41,490 nucleotides of DNA from Tepidanaerobacter sp. DTU063 (GCA_001512695.1 LFSJ01000174.1:1-41490), one strand, 5' to 3'; numbered from the stretch's first letter, positions 1-7,906 are shown. The notes: generated by a model from the letters alone, not told the origin. Translations and numbers: made by a program.

Positions 1-854
1 CGCTCGAAATTCCACGAAGTCTGCAATAAGAAGGTTCTCCTAAAGAGAGTTAGTAAATCTTGACGTGTAAGAATCCGTTGATAGTCTTCCGCCTCCGCCT
101 GAGGAGTATCAACCTCGTCATAATCCATTGACCTACGGCAAAAATAATCATGTAAGAAGGCTGCAGATGCGCCGATTACCGCCACTCCAATCAGGCTGAC
201 ATCTAAAAAAGTGGCCAAAGCAAACCCGATGAAAAAATACGGAAGTAAAAATGAAGCCCCTATCATGTTAAGCAACATTCCAAAACCCAGAGCAGGCAGC
301 ATACCGCCGGCAACTTCCAGCCCATGAATTACCACTTGCGGAATTGTCGAAATGAAGGCTTTCACCGAATCAACTCCGAAATAGATTGCCGGAAAAACAA
401 CAATAAATGAGCGCAAAAACGTAATCGGAAGGCCGAGCAAGTGAACCCGTTCTATCGCTTTGTAATTTCCGCGCTCGGTTAACCTGTCTGCCCAGTGAAT
501 TAACCCTGTTTGGAGCGTTCTAACAAAAATGTCCAGGGTCTGGGCGGCGATGGCAACAGGTACCGCTATGGCCAGTGCAATTTCAGCACCTTCACCTGTT
601 AAAATTGCAAAGGCCGATGCCAAAATCGCACCTGTTACTACATCAGGAGGAACCGCTGCGCCTATTCCCACGATACCCATCCATATCAACTGTAGTGTTA
701 TACCTACAGTAATGCCGGTCTGCAAGTCACCAAGCACTAATCCGACAAGTGAGGCAGATACTAAAGGGTTGCTAAATCCAAATTGACCGAATGCTATGTA
801 TTCTATAGTAATAAAACCTGCCAAGATAGCTACTATTAAAGCAGTGCCTAACAT
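1..854 (-). CDS. PTS mannose/fructose/sorbose-family IIC-IID fusion (partial)
   Basis: Membrane part of a mannose-family phosphotransferase permease, which carries a sugar inward while it is phosphorylated by the IIB protein encoded just upstream. Translation from the ATG at 854 stays open for 284 codons to the window edge, so the gene is cut here. Residues 1-255 form a multi-span EIIC domain with the signature GIVGIGAAVPPD at about residues 60-71. After a polar linker rich in D, E and Q, the same frame continues at about residue 262 into LTRQDLLTLFRRTF and then LLQTSWNFE. That is how separate EIID proteins normally begin, so IIC and IID appear fused. The ATG lies one base after the IIB stop, with AAAGGGGG upstream, so the two are translated as an operon. 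The sugar cannot be read from sequence, and no IIA gene is visible. Confidence 0.88.
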   Translation of the reverse strand, partial: MLGTALIVAILAGFITIEYIAFGQFGFSNPLVSASLVGLVLGDLQTGITVGITLQLIWMGIVGIGAAVPPDVVTGAILASAFAILTGEGAEIALAIAVPVAIAAQTLDIFVRTLQTGLIHWADRLTERGNYKAIERVHLLGLPITFLRSFIVVFPAIYFGVDSVKAFISTIPQVVIHGLEVAGGMLPALGFGMLLNMIGASFLLPYFFIGFALATFLDVSLIGVAVIGASAAFLHDYFCRRSMDYDEVDTPQAEAEDYQRILTRQDLLTLFRRTFLLQTSWNFE

Positions 855-855
855 T

Positions 856-1344
856 TTACTTTACCCCCTTTGATAATAAGCTTTCAATTTTCACCTTCGG
901 TTCGGAGGGCATCATTCTACACTCAACTTCAATATTCATTTCAAGCAGCTTTCGGAAATTTTGTATGTTCTCTTCGTCAACAGATATGGCCTTGCTAATT
1001 CTGTTTTTGCCCGGGCTAAACCGCATTCCACCGGCATTCACGCTTGAAATTGTCACCCCGCTTTCGACTACTTTTACGATGCCTGAAGGATTAGTAAATA
1101 TAAGCATTGTCCTGGCTTTGTCATAATGAGCTTTTTTATACCGGTCGATGAATTCATCAACGGTCAGAGCCGTCACCTTGATGCCCGGCGGAGCAGTCAT
1201 TTGTAAGATTGACCTTTGTATTGGGTCTGTCGCTATTTCGTCGTCCACGACAACTATAGTATTGATATTGTAAGCCCGCGTCCAACCTACCGTTACCTGC
1301 CCATGAACCAATCGATCATCAATGCGTGTGAGAACAATAGGCAA
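856..1344 (-). CDS. PTS mannose/fructose/sorbose-family IIB subunit
   Basis: Cytoplasmic IIB component that takes a phosphoryl group from IIA and passes it to the sugar bound by the IIC/IID membrane unit. The start chosen is TTG at 1344, giving MPIVLTRIDDRLVHGQV, the usual N-terminus of this family, with AAAGGGG about 8 bases upstream. An in-frame ATG at 1419 would add 25 residues that resemble no IIB. His14 in RLVHGQV is the expected phosphorylated residue. The length (162 aa) is typical for a free IIB. The gene follows two intrinsic terminators and is the first gene of this operon in the window. No promoter is obvious between the terminator at 1459-1490 and the start. Confidence 0.9.
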   Translation of the reverse strand: MPIVLTRIDDRLVHGQVTVGWTRAYNINTIVVVDDEIATDPIQRSILQMTAPPGIKVTALTVDEFIDRYKKAHYDKARTMLIFTNPSGIVKVVESGVTISSVNAGGMRFSPGKNRISKAISVDEENIQNFRKLLEMNIEVECRMMPSEPKVKIESLLSKGVK

Positions 1345-1458
1345 AAGCTCAACCCCTTTCTCTTTCCTATGTTTTCGACAGCCTTCGTCACATGAGCCAT
1401 CACCCCCAATGCCTGTCATTTAGATTTATTTGCTTAGTATATGTTATTGATAATGAGC

Positions 1459-1490
1459 AAAAAAAATGCCGAGTAGAGCAACTACTCGGC
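1459..1490 (-). terminator. Intrinsic terminator upstream of the PTS operon
   Basis: Perfect 9-bp stem (GCCGAGTAG paired with CTACTCGGC) with a 5-base loop, followed in minus orientation by eight T. It is the second of two terminators between the YtxH-like gene and PTS IIB. It may insulate the PTS operon or act as an attenuator for it. Confidence 0.75.
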
Positions 1491-1552
1491 AGAAAAATCT
1501 ATATCCCGACATGGCAAAGGGAACTCTTTTCCCCAAGAACCTTGCCCTTAGC

Positions 1553-1593
1553 AAAAAAGCCGCCTGGAGAGGTAGGCTATGTCCCCAGGCGGC
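1553..1593 (-). terminator. Intrinsic terminator of the YtxH-like gene
   Basis: Perfect 9-bp stem (GCCGCCTGG with CCAGGCGGC) around a 17-base loop, followed in minus orientation by six T. It begins 7 bases after the stop of the YtxH-like gene. Confidence 0.8.
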
Positions 1594-1599
1594 TTAGTG

Positions 1600-1962
1600 T
1601 TACAGTTTGTTTCTAAGCTCCATTATTTCATTTTTGAGTCTGTCGATGGTCTCCTGCAGGGCATTAATTTTGCCGGATATTGCATCTTTTTGGACTTCCA
1701 CTTGTTCCATGGAAGCATCCTTGATCATGTCCACTGCGTCTTCCTTTTGTGCCCTGTATTCTTCAATGGTCTGCCTTCCCCGTTCCGCCAGCTCTTTGAC
1801 GCTGCTAACACCTTTTTCAATAGCCGGTTTAGCCATGCGGCGCATTTTGGGCACTACTACGTAAGTAAGGACTGCCGCACCCAAGCCCCAGAAGAAACGC
1901 CTCAGCATGGAACCGGTCATGCTTCCCGCGTGTTTGCTGCCTTTAATGTTAAATCTATTCAT
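1600..1962 (-). CDS. YtxH-like coiled-coil small membrane protein
   Basis: Small protein (120 aa) with a single hydrophobic segment (FFWGLGAAVLTYVVVP, about residues 21-37). A long charged helix follows and ends in a coiled coil (about residues 85-120, rich in E, K and I). This matches the general layout of YtxH-type general-stress proteins, whose biochemical role is unknown. ATG 1962 was chosen because GGAG lies about 10 bases upstream. The frame is open farther upstream, but only by running through a palindromic repeat (1996-2045). Paired T-rich terminators lie downstream, so the gene is probably transcribed alone. Family assignment is moderate because this type of sequence is low in information. 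Confidence 0.6.
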   Translation of the reverse strand: MNRFNIKGSKHAGSMTGSMLRRFFWGLGAAVLTYVVVPKMRRMAKPAIEKGVSSVKELAERGRQTIEEYRAQKEDAVDMIKDASMEQVEVQKDAISGKINALQETIDRLKNEIMELRNKL

Positions 1963-1995
1963 CCTTTCACCGCTCCTAATTAAGTAGAGTAAATA

Positions 1996-2045
1996 ATGAA
2001 TATTTGGGGACTGTCCCCAAATATTCATTCATGGGGACCGTCCCC
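1996..2045. repeat. REP-like palindrome, GGGGACnGTCCCC family
   Basis: Two copies of GGGGACnGTCCCC lie 14 bases apart. The first sits inside a larger perfect hairpin with 15-base arms (1996-2010 with 2014-2028, loop CTG). The second is the short palindrome at 2033-2045. It lies in the 5' untranslated region of the YtxH-like gene. There is no transposase here. The form resembles REP elements mobilised in trans by RAYT-type transposases. Confidence 0.7.
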
Positions 2046-2144
2046 GCTTGGTTGAATAGAAGGGGTAATTTGACCTGTTTATATTTTTCTCCCTTTTTGA
2101 CTTTATTATGTATCTGAAATCTGCAATTGAAAACTGCAGCAAAC

Positions 2145-2176
2145 GATAAAAAATAAAAGAGTGCTATGCACTCTTT
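2145..2176 (-). terminator. Intrinsic terminator of pth
   Basis: Perfect 9-bp stem (AAAGAGTGC with GCACTCTTT) and a 3-base loop, followed in minus orientation by a T-rich run. It overlaps the pth stop codon. Confidence 0.75.
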
Positions 2177-2744
2177 AAGCTTCGAAGCCGTTGTATTTGT
2201 TCATGGCCCGGTCCACGCCTTCGGCCACTATCATAAGGGCCGCCTCGGCCGCTGCCCGGATGGCAGCTCTTATTTTATCTATTTCCTCCCCGTAAAATCT
2301 TCCCAGGACGTGGCCCGCCGCATCCCTTTCCCCTTCGGGGCGGCCTATGCCTATGCGGACCCGGGGAAATTTGTCGGAGGCCAGCTGGTAGATAATGGAT
2401 TCCATACCCCGGTGGCCGCCGGCGCTTCCTTCTGGCCGGATCCTGATGCGGCCCAGGGGAAGGTCCATGTCATCGTATATCACTATCAGCTTTTCCGGGG
2501 GGATTTTATAAAAGTTTAGGGCATCTTTTACGCTTTCGCCGGACAGGTTCATATAGGTCTGGGGCTTTAAAAGCAGCAGCTTGCGCCCTTCATGGCTGCC
2601 TTCTCCCAGTAACCCCTTAAACTTTACCTTGTTTATTTTAAGGTCCAAACTGTGGGCTATCAGGTCAAGGGTCGTAAAGCCCACGTTGTGACGAGTGTCT
2701 TCATATTCCCTTCCCGGGTTTCCTAAGCCTGCAATCAAGTACAC
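2175..2744 (-). CDS. pth: Peptidyl-tRNA hydrolase
   Basis: Releases tRNA from peptidyl-tRNA that has dropped off the ribosome (cytoplasmic, essential in most bacteria). The length, 189 aa, is standard. Visible motifs are GLGNPG at the N-terminus (Asn9), the catalytic His19 in DTRHNVGF, Asn66 in YMNLSG, and Asp91 in YDDMDLP. The position of E. coli Asn114 (GGHNG) is Arg112 here (GGHRG), a substitution at a substrate-contact site. The start is GTG at 2744 with a GGGGG ribosome site. The gene follows ctc as in other Firmicutes but is separated from it by a terminator at 2764-2790, so expression probably depends partly on read-through. Confidence 0.97.
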   Translation of the reverse strand: MYLIAGLGNPGREYEDTRHNVGFTTLDLIAHSLDLKINKVKFKGLLGEGSHEGRKLLLLKPQTYMNLSGESVKDALNFYKIPPEKLIVIYDDMDLPLGRIRIRPEGSAGGHRGMESIIYQLASDKFPRVRIGIGRPEGERDAAGHVLGRFYGEEIDKIRAAIRAAAEAALMIVAEGVDRAMNKYNGFEA

Positions 2745-2763
2745 GCCAATCCCCCATTAATGG

Positions 2764-2790
2764 AAAAAATAAGGGCCCTTCGCCCTTATT
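2764..2790 (-). terminator. Intrinsic terminator between ctc and pth
   Basis: 9-bp stem (AATAAGGGC with GCCCTTATT) followed in minus orientation by a T-run. It overlaps the last codons of ctc and lies 20 bases before the pth start. Confidence 0.75.
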
Positions 2791-3409
2791 CTTCCTCGTC
2801 TTTGTCCTCTTCTACCAGTTCAGGTTCTTCTCCCTCTTCGGGAGCTTCTACTTCTTCAGCAAGTCTAGGTGGCACGATCGTGACCACGACTTCATCTGCA
2901 TCATCCAGGACGGTATTTTTGCCGTCCACCTTCAAATCGGCCACCGCAATTGTGTCACCGATGTTCATTTCCGAGATGTCCACCTCGACGCTCTCGAGCA
3001 TGTCGGCGGGCAGTGCCTTTAAGGTAATTTCCCTCTTCTGGTGCTGCAGTATGCCGCCCATCTTGACGCCTTCCGCATCTCCAACCAGGACGATGGGTGC
3101 ATGGTATTCAACTTCTTCGTCCATAGAAACTTTGAAAAAGTCAACATGGTCGATTGCGTTTTTCAAGGTGTTGCGCTGAACTTCCTTTATCAGCACCGGA
3201 AAGCTGTCTCCTTCAACTTGAAGGTCTATAAGGGCAACTTCTCCGTGGGTTTTTAAAAGTTTTCTAAACTCCTTTTCATCAACGGCAATGAGTTTGTTTT
3301 CAAATTCCTTGCCATAAACCACAGCAGGTATTTTATTTTCCCTTTTTAGCCTCTTGTTCTCGCCTTTTTTGGCAATGCGGGTAGTCGCTGTCAATACCGG
3401 TTGTTCCAT
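2786..3409 (-). CDS. rplY: Ribosomal protein L25, general stress protein Ctc family
   Basis: Binds 5S rRNA in the large ribosomal subunit. The 207-aa protein is the long, two-domain (TL5/CTC) form. The N-terminal L25 beta-barrel covers about residues 1-90, a C-terminal beta domain covers about 95-180, and a strongly acidic tail (E/D-rich, last 25 residues) closes it. ATG 3409 was chosen because AAGGAGGAG lies 6 bases upstream. An in-frame GTG at 3427 lies just upstream of that ribosome site and is less likely. A sigma-A promoter lies at 3490-3518. Neighbours prs and pth match the conserved glmU-prs-ctc-pth order. Confidence 0.95.
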   Translation of the reverse strand: MEQPVLTATTRIAKKGENKRLKRENKIPAVVYGKEFENKLIAVDEKEFRKLLKTHGEVALIDLQVEGDSFPVLIKEVQRNTLKNAIDHVDFFKVSMDEEVEYHAPIVLVGDAEGVKMGGILQHQKREITLKALPADMLESVEVDISEMNIGDTIAVADLKVDGKNTVLDDADEVVVTIVPPRLAEEVEAPEEGEEPELVEEDKDEEE

Positions 3410-3489
3410 GATGTACTCCTCCTTCACTGTTTTGCTTCATTCCATCACTAACTGAATTTTAGTCATGGCCATCCCGGGTACTCTTATAT

Positions 3490-3518
3490 ATTATACTAGT
3501 CCTTCATGCAGAAGGCAA
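3490..3518 (-). promoter_or_regulatory. Sigma-A promoter for ctc
   Basis: -35 TTGCCT, 17-base spacer and -10 TATAAT in minus orientation, about 80 bases before the ctc start. It lies just after the prs stop codon, so ctc can be expressed independently of glmU-prs. Confidence 0.6.
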
Positions 3519-3520
3519 GT

Positions 3521-4468
3521 TTATACATCAAACAAGCTGCTAAGGGACCTGTTCTCATGGATTCTCCGGATTGCTTCGGCGAAAAGGGTCGCCACTGAAA
3601 GGACTTTTATCTTGTCTAGTTTCTGGCTTTCCCTGAGGGGGATGGTGTTTGTCACTACCACTTCTTGAATGGGCGCCGCTTTAAGTCGTTCAATTGCGGG
3701 ACCCGAGAGGACCGGGTGAGTGCAGCAGGCGTATATGGCCTTGGCGCCGCGGTCTAAAAGGGCCTGGGCCCCGAGGGTTATCGTGCCTGCCGTGTCTATC
3801 ATGTCATCTACTATGATGGCGGTCTTGCCCACCACCTTTCCTATGACATTCATTACTTCCGCCACGTTGGGTTCAGGCCGGCGCTTATCTATGATGGCTA
3901 GGGGTGCCGCCAGCCTATCCGCCAGTTCACGGGCCCTGGTCACTCCGCCCACGTCAGGGGATATGACGACTATCTCTCCCAGTTCCTTTGCCTTAAAGTA
4001 ATCGGCTATGATAGGCATCGCCTTCAGGTGGTCTACCGGGATGTTGAAGAAGCCCTGAATCTGGCCCGCATGCAGGTCCATGGTAAGTATGCGGTCCGCT
4101 CCCACGGCAGTGAGTATGTCTGCCAGCATTTTGGCCGTGATGGGATCCCGGGAGCGGGCCTTGCGGTCCTGGCGGGCATAGCCGTAATAGGGTATCACAG
4201 CCGTTATGCGGCCGGCCGATGCCCTGCTGAAGGCGTCAATCATTATGAGCAATTCCATTATATGTTCATTGATGGGATAAGAAAATGGCTGCACCACAAA
4301 GACATCAGCGCCCCTCACCGTTTCCTTTATCCTCACCTGGATTTCACCATCGCTAAAGGTGCCGACCCAAGAATCCCCCAGCGGTATCCCCAGGTGCCTG
4401 ACGATTTCTTGGGCCAGTTTGGGGTTAGCGTTGCCGGTAAAAACCTCCAGCCTACTTTCCATTGCCAT
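3521..4468 (-). CDS. prs: Ribose-phosphate pyrophosphokinase
   Basis: Makes PRPP from ribose-5-phosphate and ATP for purine, pyrimidine, histidine and tryptophan synthesis. The protein is 315 aa, normal for class I enzymes. It shows the FSDGE motif near residue 40, the catalytic flexible-loop region [18 protein letters not shown], and the PRPP-binding loop [15 protein letters not shown] 4468 is preceded by AAAGGAGG at ideal spacing; the frame is open upstream of this but lacks another good start. The first 17 bases overlap the end of glmU, so the two are translationally coupled. Confidence 0.97.
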   Translation of the reverse strand: MAMESRLEVFTGNANPKLAQEIVRHLGIPLGDSWVGTFSDGEIQVRIKETVRGADVFVVQPFSYPINEHIMELLIMIDAFSRASAGRITAVIPYYGYARQDRKARSRDPITAKMLADILTAVGADRILTMDLHAGQIQGFFNIPVDHLKAMPIIADYFKAKELGEIVVISPDVGGVTRARELADRLAAPLAIIDKRRPEPNVAEVMNVIGKVVGKTAIIVDDMIDTAGTITLGAQALLDRGAKAIYACCTHPVLSGPAIERLKAAPIQEVVVTNTIPLRESQKLDKIKVLSVATLFAEAIRRIHENRSLSSLFDV

Positions 4469-5849
4469 TTGTTCCTCCTTTAAATTTGTTCCTTCTCTTT
4501 TTAGCCCATTCAAGCTTGTTTTCCTGTCTAGCTCGGGCTATGGCCAGAGCATCCTCCGGCACTTCCTTAGTGATGGTGGAGCCTGCTGCCACAAACGAAC
4601 CCGCCCTTACCGTGACCGGTGCTACCAGGTTGGAATTGCAGCCCACGAACGCGTTGTCTTCCACCAGGGTCTGGTGTTTATTGTATCCATCGTAATTAAC
4701 AAAAATTACTCCGGCGCCGATGTTTATATTCTTGCCCAAAACCGCATCTCCCACGTAGGATAGGTGGGGTATTTTGGTGCCTTCATCAACTTTGGCGTTC
4801 TTCAGCTCTACAAAATCTCCTACTTTTACTTTATTGGCAAGGATGCAGCCGGGTCTCAGGTTTGAATAGGGGCCCACCTTTACCCCTTCTCCCAGCATGC
4901 ATTCATCTATCTGGCTCATTATTATCTCGCAGGAGTCTCCCAGCTCCGAGTCCTTAATACGGCAGGGACCTATGATGGTGCAACCCCGGCCTATCTTGGT
5001 ACTTCCTTCCAGGATGACGCCCGGATAAATTACGGTATCCCTTCCTATTCGGACGCCGTGGTCCACGGTGCAGGTATCCGGGTTTATAAAAGTTACCCCC
5101 TCTACCATCAGGCCTTCTATGATCCTCTGCTGCATGATTTGCTGCGCCTGGGCCAGCTGCCTGCGGTCATTTATGCCCTGAAGTTCCGTCGGGTCTTCGA
5201 GCCGGTAAGCTATGACTTCCTTACCTTCCTGGTATAGTATTTTAACTACATCCGTAAGGTAGTATTCACCCTGGATGTTGTCGTCTTTCACCTTGGCAAG
5301 GGCTGAAAATACCGATGCTGTATCAAAGCAGTAAATACCTGCGTTTATCTCATTAATCTTTCTTTCTTCGGGACTGGCGTCTTTGTGCTCCCGAATGTCG
5401 ACGACATTGTCGCCCTTCCTTATTATCCTGCCGTAACCCGTGGGGTCATCCACCTTTGCCGTCATTACCGTGGCAAAAGCCTTTTGCTCTTGCTGAAGCC
5501 GGACCATTTCCCGGATGCTTTCCGCGGTAACCAGGGGCATGTCTCCGCAGAGCACCACGATGCGGGAACTTCCCTTGACGGCTTCTTCTGCCTGCATGAG
5601 GGCGTGGCCAGTCCCCTTTTGCTCCTCCTGCAGTACGAACTCTACGTCTTCACGGTCAAAGGCCTCTTTTACCCTGTCGGCAGCCTTGCCAACTATTACT
5701 ACGACTTGTTGGGCCCCTGCCCCCCTCGCGGCTTCTATCACATATGCCAGCATGGGCTTTCCGCAAATTTTATGCAGGACCTTGGGAGTATCCGATTTCA
5801 TGCGGGTCCCTTCGCCAGCCGCTAAAATTACAGCTGTAAAACTCTCCAT
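4452..5849 (-). CDS. glmU: Bifunctional UDP-GlcNAc pyrophosphorylase / glucosamine-1-phosphate acetyltransferase
   Basis: Carries out the last two steps to UDP-GlcNAc, the precursor of peptidoglycan. The N-terminal uridyltransferase domain (about 1-230) shows [18 protein letters not shown] and the metal-binding CGDMPL. The C-terminal half (about 250-455) is a left-handed beta-helix of hexapeptide repeats, including [19 protein letters not shown] and the catalytic-region motif [10 protein letters not shown]. The length of 465 aa is typical. Two adjacent ATGs exist (5852 and 5849). The second has the better spacing from GGAGGG. It overlaps prs by 17 bases. An inverted repeat lies upstream at 5876-5908. 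Confidence 0.97.
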   Translation of the reverse strand: MESFTAVILAAGEGTRMKSDTPKVLHKICGKPMLAYVIEAARGAGAQQVVVIVGKAADRVKEAFDREDVEFVLQEEQKGTGHALMQAEEAVKGSSRIVVLCGDMPLVTAESIREMVRLQQEQKAFATVMTAKVDDPTGYGRIIRKGDNVVDIREHKDASPEERKINEINAGIYCFDTASVFSALAKVKDDNIQGEYYLTDVVKILYQEGKEVIAYRLEDPTELQGINDRRQLAQAQQIMQQRIIEGLMVEGVTFINPDTCTVDHGVRIGRDTVIYPGVILEGSTKIGRGCTIIGPCRIKDSELGDSCEIIMSQIDECMLGEGVKVGPYSNLRPGCILANKVKVGDFVELKNAKVDEGTKIPHLSYVGDAVLGKNINIGAGVIFVNYDGYNKHQTLVEDNAFVGCNSNLVAPVTVRAGSFVAAGSTITKEVPEDALAIARARQENKLEWAKKRRNKFKGGTNGNGK

Positions 5850-5875
5850 CATAGCCCTCCTCTAACGAATCTGTC

Positions 5876-5908
5876 GGGAATATATGCATGTATGTTCCAG
5901 ATATTCCC
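5876..5908. repeat. Inverted repeat upstream of glmU
   Basis: GGGAATAT and ATATTCCC are separated by 17 bases in the spoVG-glmU gap. It could be an operator or a leader hairpin; nothing in the sequence decides between these. Confidence 0.35.
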
Positions 5909-5915
5909 AACTTTG

Positions 5916-5942
5916 AAAAATATAGGACATCCTATGATGTCC
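5916..5942 (-). terminator. Intrinsic terminator of spoVG
   Basis: 7-bp stem (GGACATC with GATGTCC) and a 4-base loop, followed in minus orientation by TATATTTTT. It overlaps the spoVG stop codon. It is short and probably leaky, allowing read-through into glmU-prs. Confidence 0.6.
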
Positions 5943-6210
5943 CCTCATTTTCTCCTAGGTCTATGTCGTTGTAATGACTTAATACCACGTCCTGTATTTT
6001 TGCCCTTGTCTCGGAGTTGATTGGATGCACGATGTCCTTAAACTTTCCGCTTGCAGTTCGTCGGCTGGGCATGGCTATAAAGAGCCCGTTTTTCCCCTCT
6101 ATAATGCGTATATCGTGTACCACAAATTCATTGTCAAAGGTAACGGATACTATCGCCTTCATCTTGCCTTCATCTTCTACCTTGCGTATGCGGACCTCCG
6201 TGATATTCAT
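5932..6210 (-). CDS. spoVG: Septation regulator SpoVG
   Basis: Small nucleic-acid-binding regulator (92 aa) that affects septation, sporulation and virulence-type functions in Firmicutes. It is recognised over its full length: [10 protein letters not shown], the central beta segment [18 protein letters not shown], and the diagnostic [11 protein letters not shown] motif (about residues 43-53), with an acidic C-terminal end. ATG 6210 follows GGGAGGT. Its neighbours (purR upstream, glmU downstream) match the B. subtilis order. The gap to purR carries a very good sigma-H promoter, in line with the known sigma-H control of spoVG. Confidence 0.98.
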   Translation of the reverse strand: MNITEVRIRKVEDEGKMKAIVSVTFDNEFVVHDIRIIEGKNGLFIAMPSRRTASGKFKDIVHPINSETRAKIQDVVLSHYNDIDLGENEGTS

Positions 6211-6294
6211 GAGAATACCTCCCGGGAATTTATTTAGCTTGAGCCGATGCTTCGAACTATGTCGGTCTGTGTTAGCATATGGTTGTTGTTAAAA

Positions 6295-6321
6295 ATTCTA
6301 TAAAAAATTAAAAATTCCTGC
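6295..6321 (-). promoter_or_regulatory. Sigma-H promoter of spoVG
   Basis: GCAGGAATT (-35), 11-base spacer and ATAGAAT (-10). This fits the known sigma-H consensus RnAGGAwWW-N11-12-RnnGAAT at every fixed position. The expected transcript start is near 6288, about 78 bases before spoVG. Confidence 0.75.
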
Positions 6322-6347
6322 CGTAAAAACTATAGGAAGTAAATTTT

Positions 6348-7157
6348 TTACATGAGCTGCTCGTTGATGCTGATGTTGATTTCGCCCTTCTGGGCATCAA
6401 TGCCTTCCAGGACCAGTAGTGTAGTGAAGTCACTCACCAGCTTTTCCTTGGGCACCGCCGTGGCAATCACCATGGCGACTCCCACGACCTGGGCTTTAAA
6501 TTCGCCCACGAGTTCGGTCATGCCCTGGGCCGTCCCGCCGCCCTTCATGAAATCGTCAATTATCAGGACCCGGGAGTTCTCCGGCAAGGCCCGCTTGGCC
6601 AGGGACATGTTGTGAATCTTCTGGCCCGAACCGGACACGTAGCTGATGCCCACCGAAGGCCCCTCCGTCACCCGGCTGTCCCTGCGGGCTACCACCATGG
6701 GGACGTTTAGGGCCCTAGCCGTCATAAGGGCAATGGGAATGCCCTTTGTTTCCACAGTCAGAACATGACTCGGCCCTTTGTCTATAAAGATCTGCGCAAA
6801 AATTTCTCCTATGGTGCTGGAATACTCGGGGGAAAACATGATATCCGTCATGTACAGGTAGCCTCCGGGAATGATCCGCTTTTGGTCCCGCAACACCTCG
6901 CTGAGGTCATGTAAAAAAGCATTGATATCATCCAAAGACCTCTTGGCTCGATAGCGCACGCCTCCTGCAGCTCCAGGAATCGTGGCGATATCACCCTGCC
7001 CTGAATTCTTGTAGGCTTTTTTTATGATATCTATATCTTCACTTATGGACGATTTGGCCGCCCCCAGCCACTGGCTGAAGTGATTCAGGGAAATTATTTT
7101 ATTCGGGTTCCTCGACAGCGTGTTCGAAATCAGGGCAATTCTCTCACTGCGCCTCAT
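6348..7157 (-). CDS. purR: Purine operon repressor PurR
   Basis: PRPP-sensing repressor of purine synthesis genes in Firmicutes. It has an N-terminal winged helix (about residues 1-72) and a C-terminal phosphoribosyltransferase-like domain (about 80-269). The PRPP loop is VLIIDDFMKGGGTAQGM, with a hydrophobic flank and two acidic residues as in the family. The length of 269 aa is normal. ATG 7157 lies 11 bases after the stop of the NTP transferase gene, with GGGGG upstream, so purR is the last gene of the ispE operon. PRPP, its effector, is made by the nearby prs product. Confidence 0.97.
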   Translation of the reverse strand: MRRSERIALISNTLSRNPNKIISLNHFSQWLGAAKSSISEDIDIIKKAYKNSGQGDIATIPGAAGGVRYRAKRSLDDINAFLHDLSEVLRDQKRIIPGGYLYMTDIMFSPEYSSTIGEIFAQIFIDKGPSHVLTVETKGIPIALMTARALNVPMVVARRDSRVTEGPSVGISYVSGSGQKIHNMSLAKRALPENSRVLIIDDFMKGGGTAQGMTELVGEFKAQVVGVAMVIATAVPKEKLVSDFTTLLVLEGIDAQKGEINISINEQLM

Positions 7158-7168
7158 AAAAAATCCCC

Positions 7169-7906
7169 CTAAGTTAATGCTCTGGCCGCAAGCTCAAGGT
7201 CACTGTCCTTGTCCACGTCGGTTGCTATTTCGGGATAAGAACTTATGATCGCCCGAGCTTTTACGCCAAAAAGTTCCTCAACACGCTCCTGCAGCTCATC
7301 TATGGTCAGTGTACCCATCAGGAACTTAAGAATAAATTTAAGGCCCAGGATCCTGGCCAGCATCCATGGCTTTTTCCGGTAGGTCATGAAGGCTTCCGCA
7401 TTTTTTATGCACTCCTTGACCTTGCCGGCCCTGACCATGACGATATTGCCTCCGGTAAATGTCCCATCTTTTATTTTAACATATGTGCGCTTTATTCCGG
7501 GATACTTTTTTTCGTTTTCTTCTCTTGAAACGATGGGATAATAAAAATCCGCATCCATCGAAAGGGACTTTTCCACAAAATCCCTAACAGCTTCCGGGGT
7601 AATCATGGGAATGTCCGAAGTGGCAATCAAGACCATTTCATCGTCCGAGAAAATATTGACACCGCACAGGACGTTGTCGGCCAGGGAAGCTGCGCTGTCT
7701 ACGATGACATCCACCTGCCCTTTGATGGGCTCCAGGCTCTCCTTCGGCCCGACAACAGCGATGCTGTCTATGAAGTCAAGGCCCTTGAAGGCATCGATGA
7801 TGTATCGTATCATTTCCTTGCCGTGGATCTTTATCAGGGCTTTGTTAGGGCCGTATTGTGCCAGGGGACCTTCTTTTTCGGCTCCTGCCAGTATAAGGGC
7901 CTTCAT
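7169..7906 (-). CDS. MobA-like nucleotidyltransferase of unknown substrate
   Basis: Member of the NTP-transferase fold (GT-A like) that joins a nucleotide to a sugar-phosphate or similar acceptor. The N-terminal glycine loop is MKALILAGAEKEG, with the lysine motif GPNKALIKI (about 19-27). A metal-binding ATSDIPMIT motif lies near residue 97, GGNIVMVRAG near 152, and DVDKDSDLELA at the C-terminus. The acceptor is unknown; it differs from GlmU and IspD in the first loop. The gene overlaps the GntR gene by 4 bases (ATGA) and is followed 11 bases later by purR, so it is tightly embedded in the ispE operon. A role in cofactor or envelope precursor synthesis is only a guess. Confidence 0.75.
   Translation of the reverse strand: MKALILAGAEKEGPLAQYGPNKALIKIHGKEMIRYIIDAFKGLDFIDSIAVVGPKESLEPIKGQVDVIVDSAASLADNVLCGVNIFSDDEMVLIATSDIPMITPEAVRDFVEKSLSMDADFYYPIVSREENEKKYPGIKRTYVKIKDGTFTGGNIVMVRAGKVKECIKNAEAFMTYRKKPWMLARILGLKFILKFLMGTLTIDELQERVEELFGVKARAIISSYPEIATDVDKDSDLELAARALT

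Noticed and set aside
1345-1419. N-terminal extension of PTS IIB from the ATG at 1419
   Set aside because: The 25 extra residues are polar and unlike any IIB. The TTG at 1344 gives the family N-terminus and has a ribosome site.
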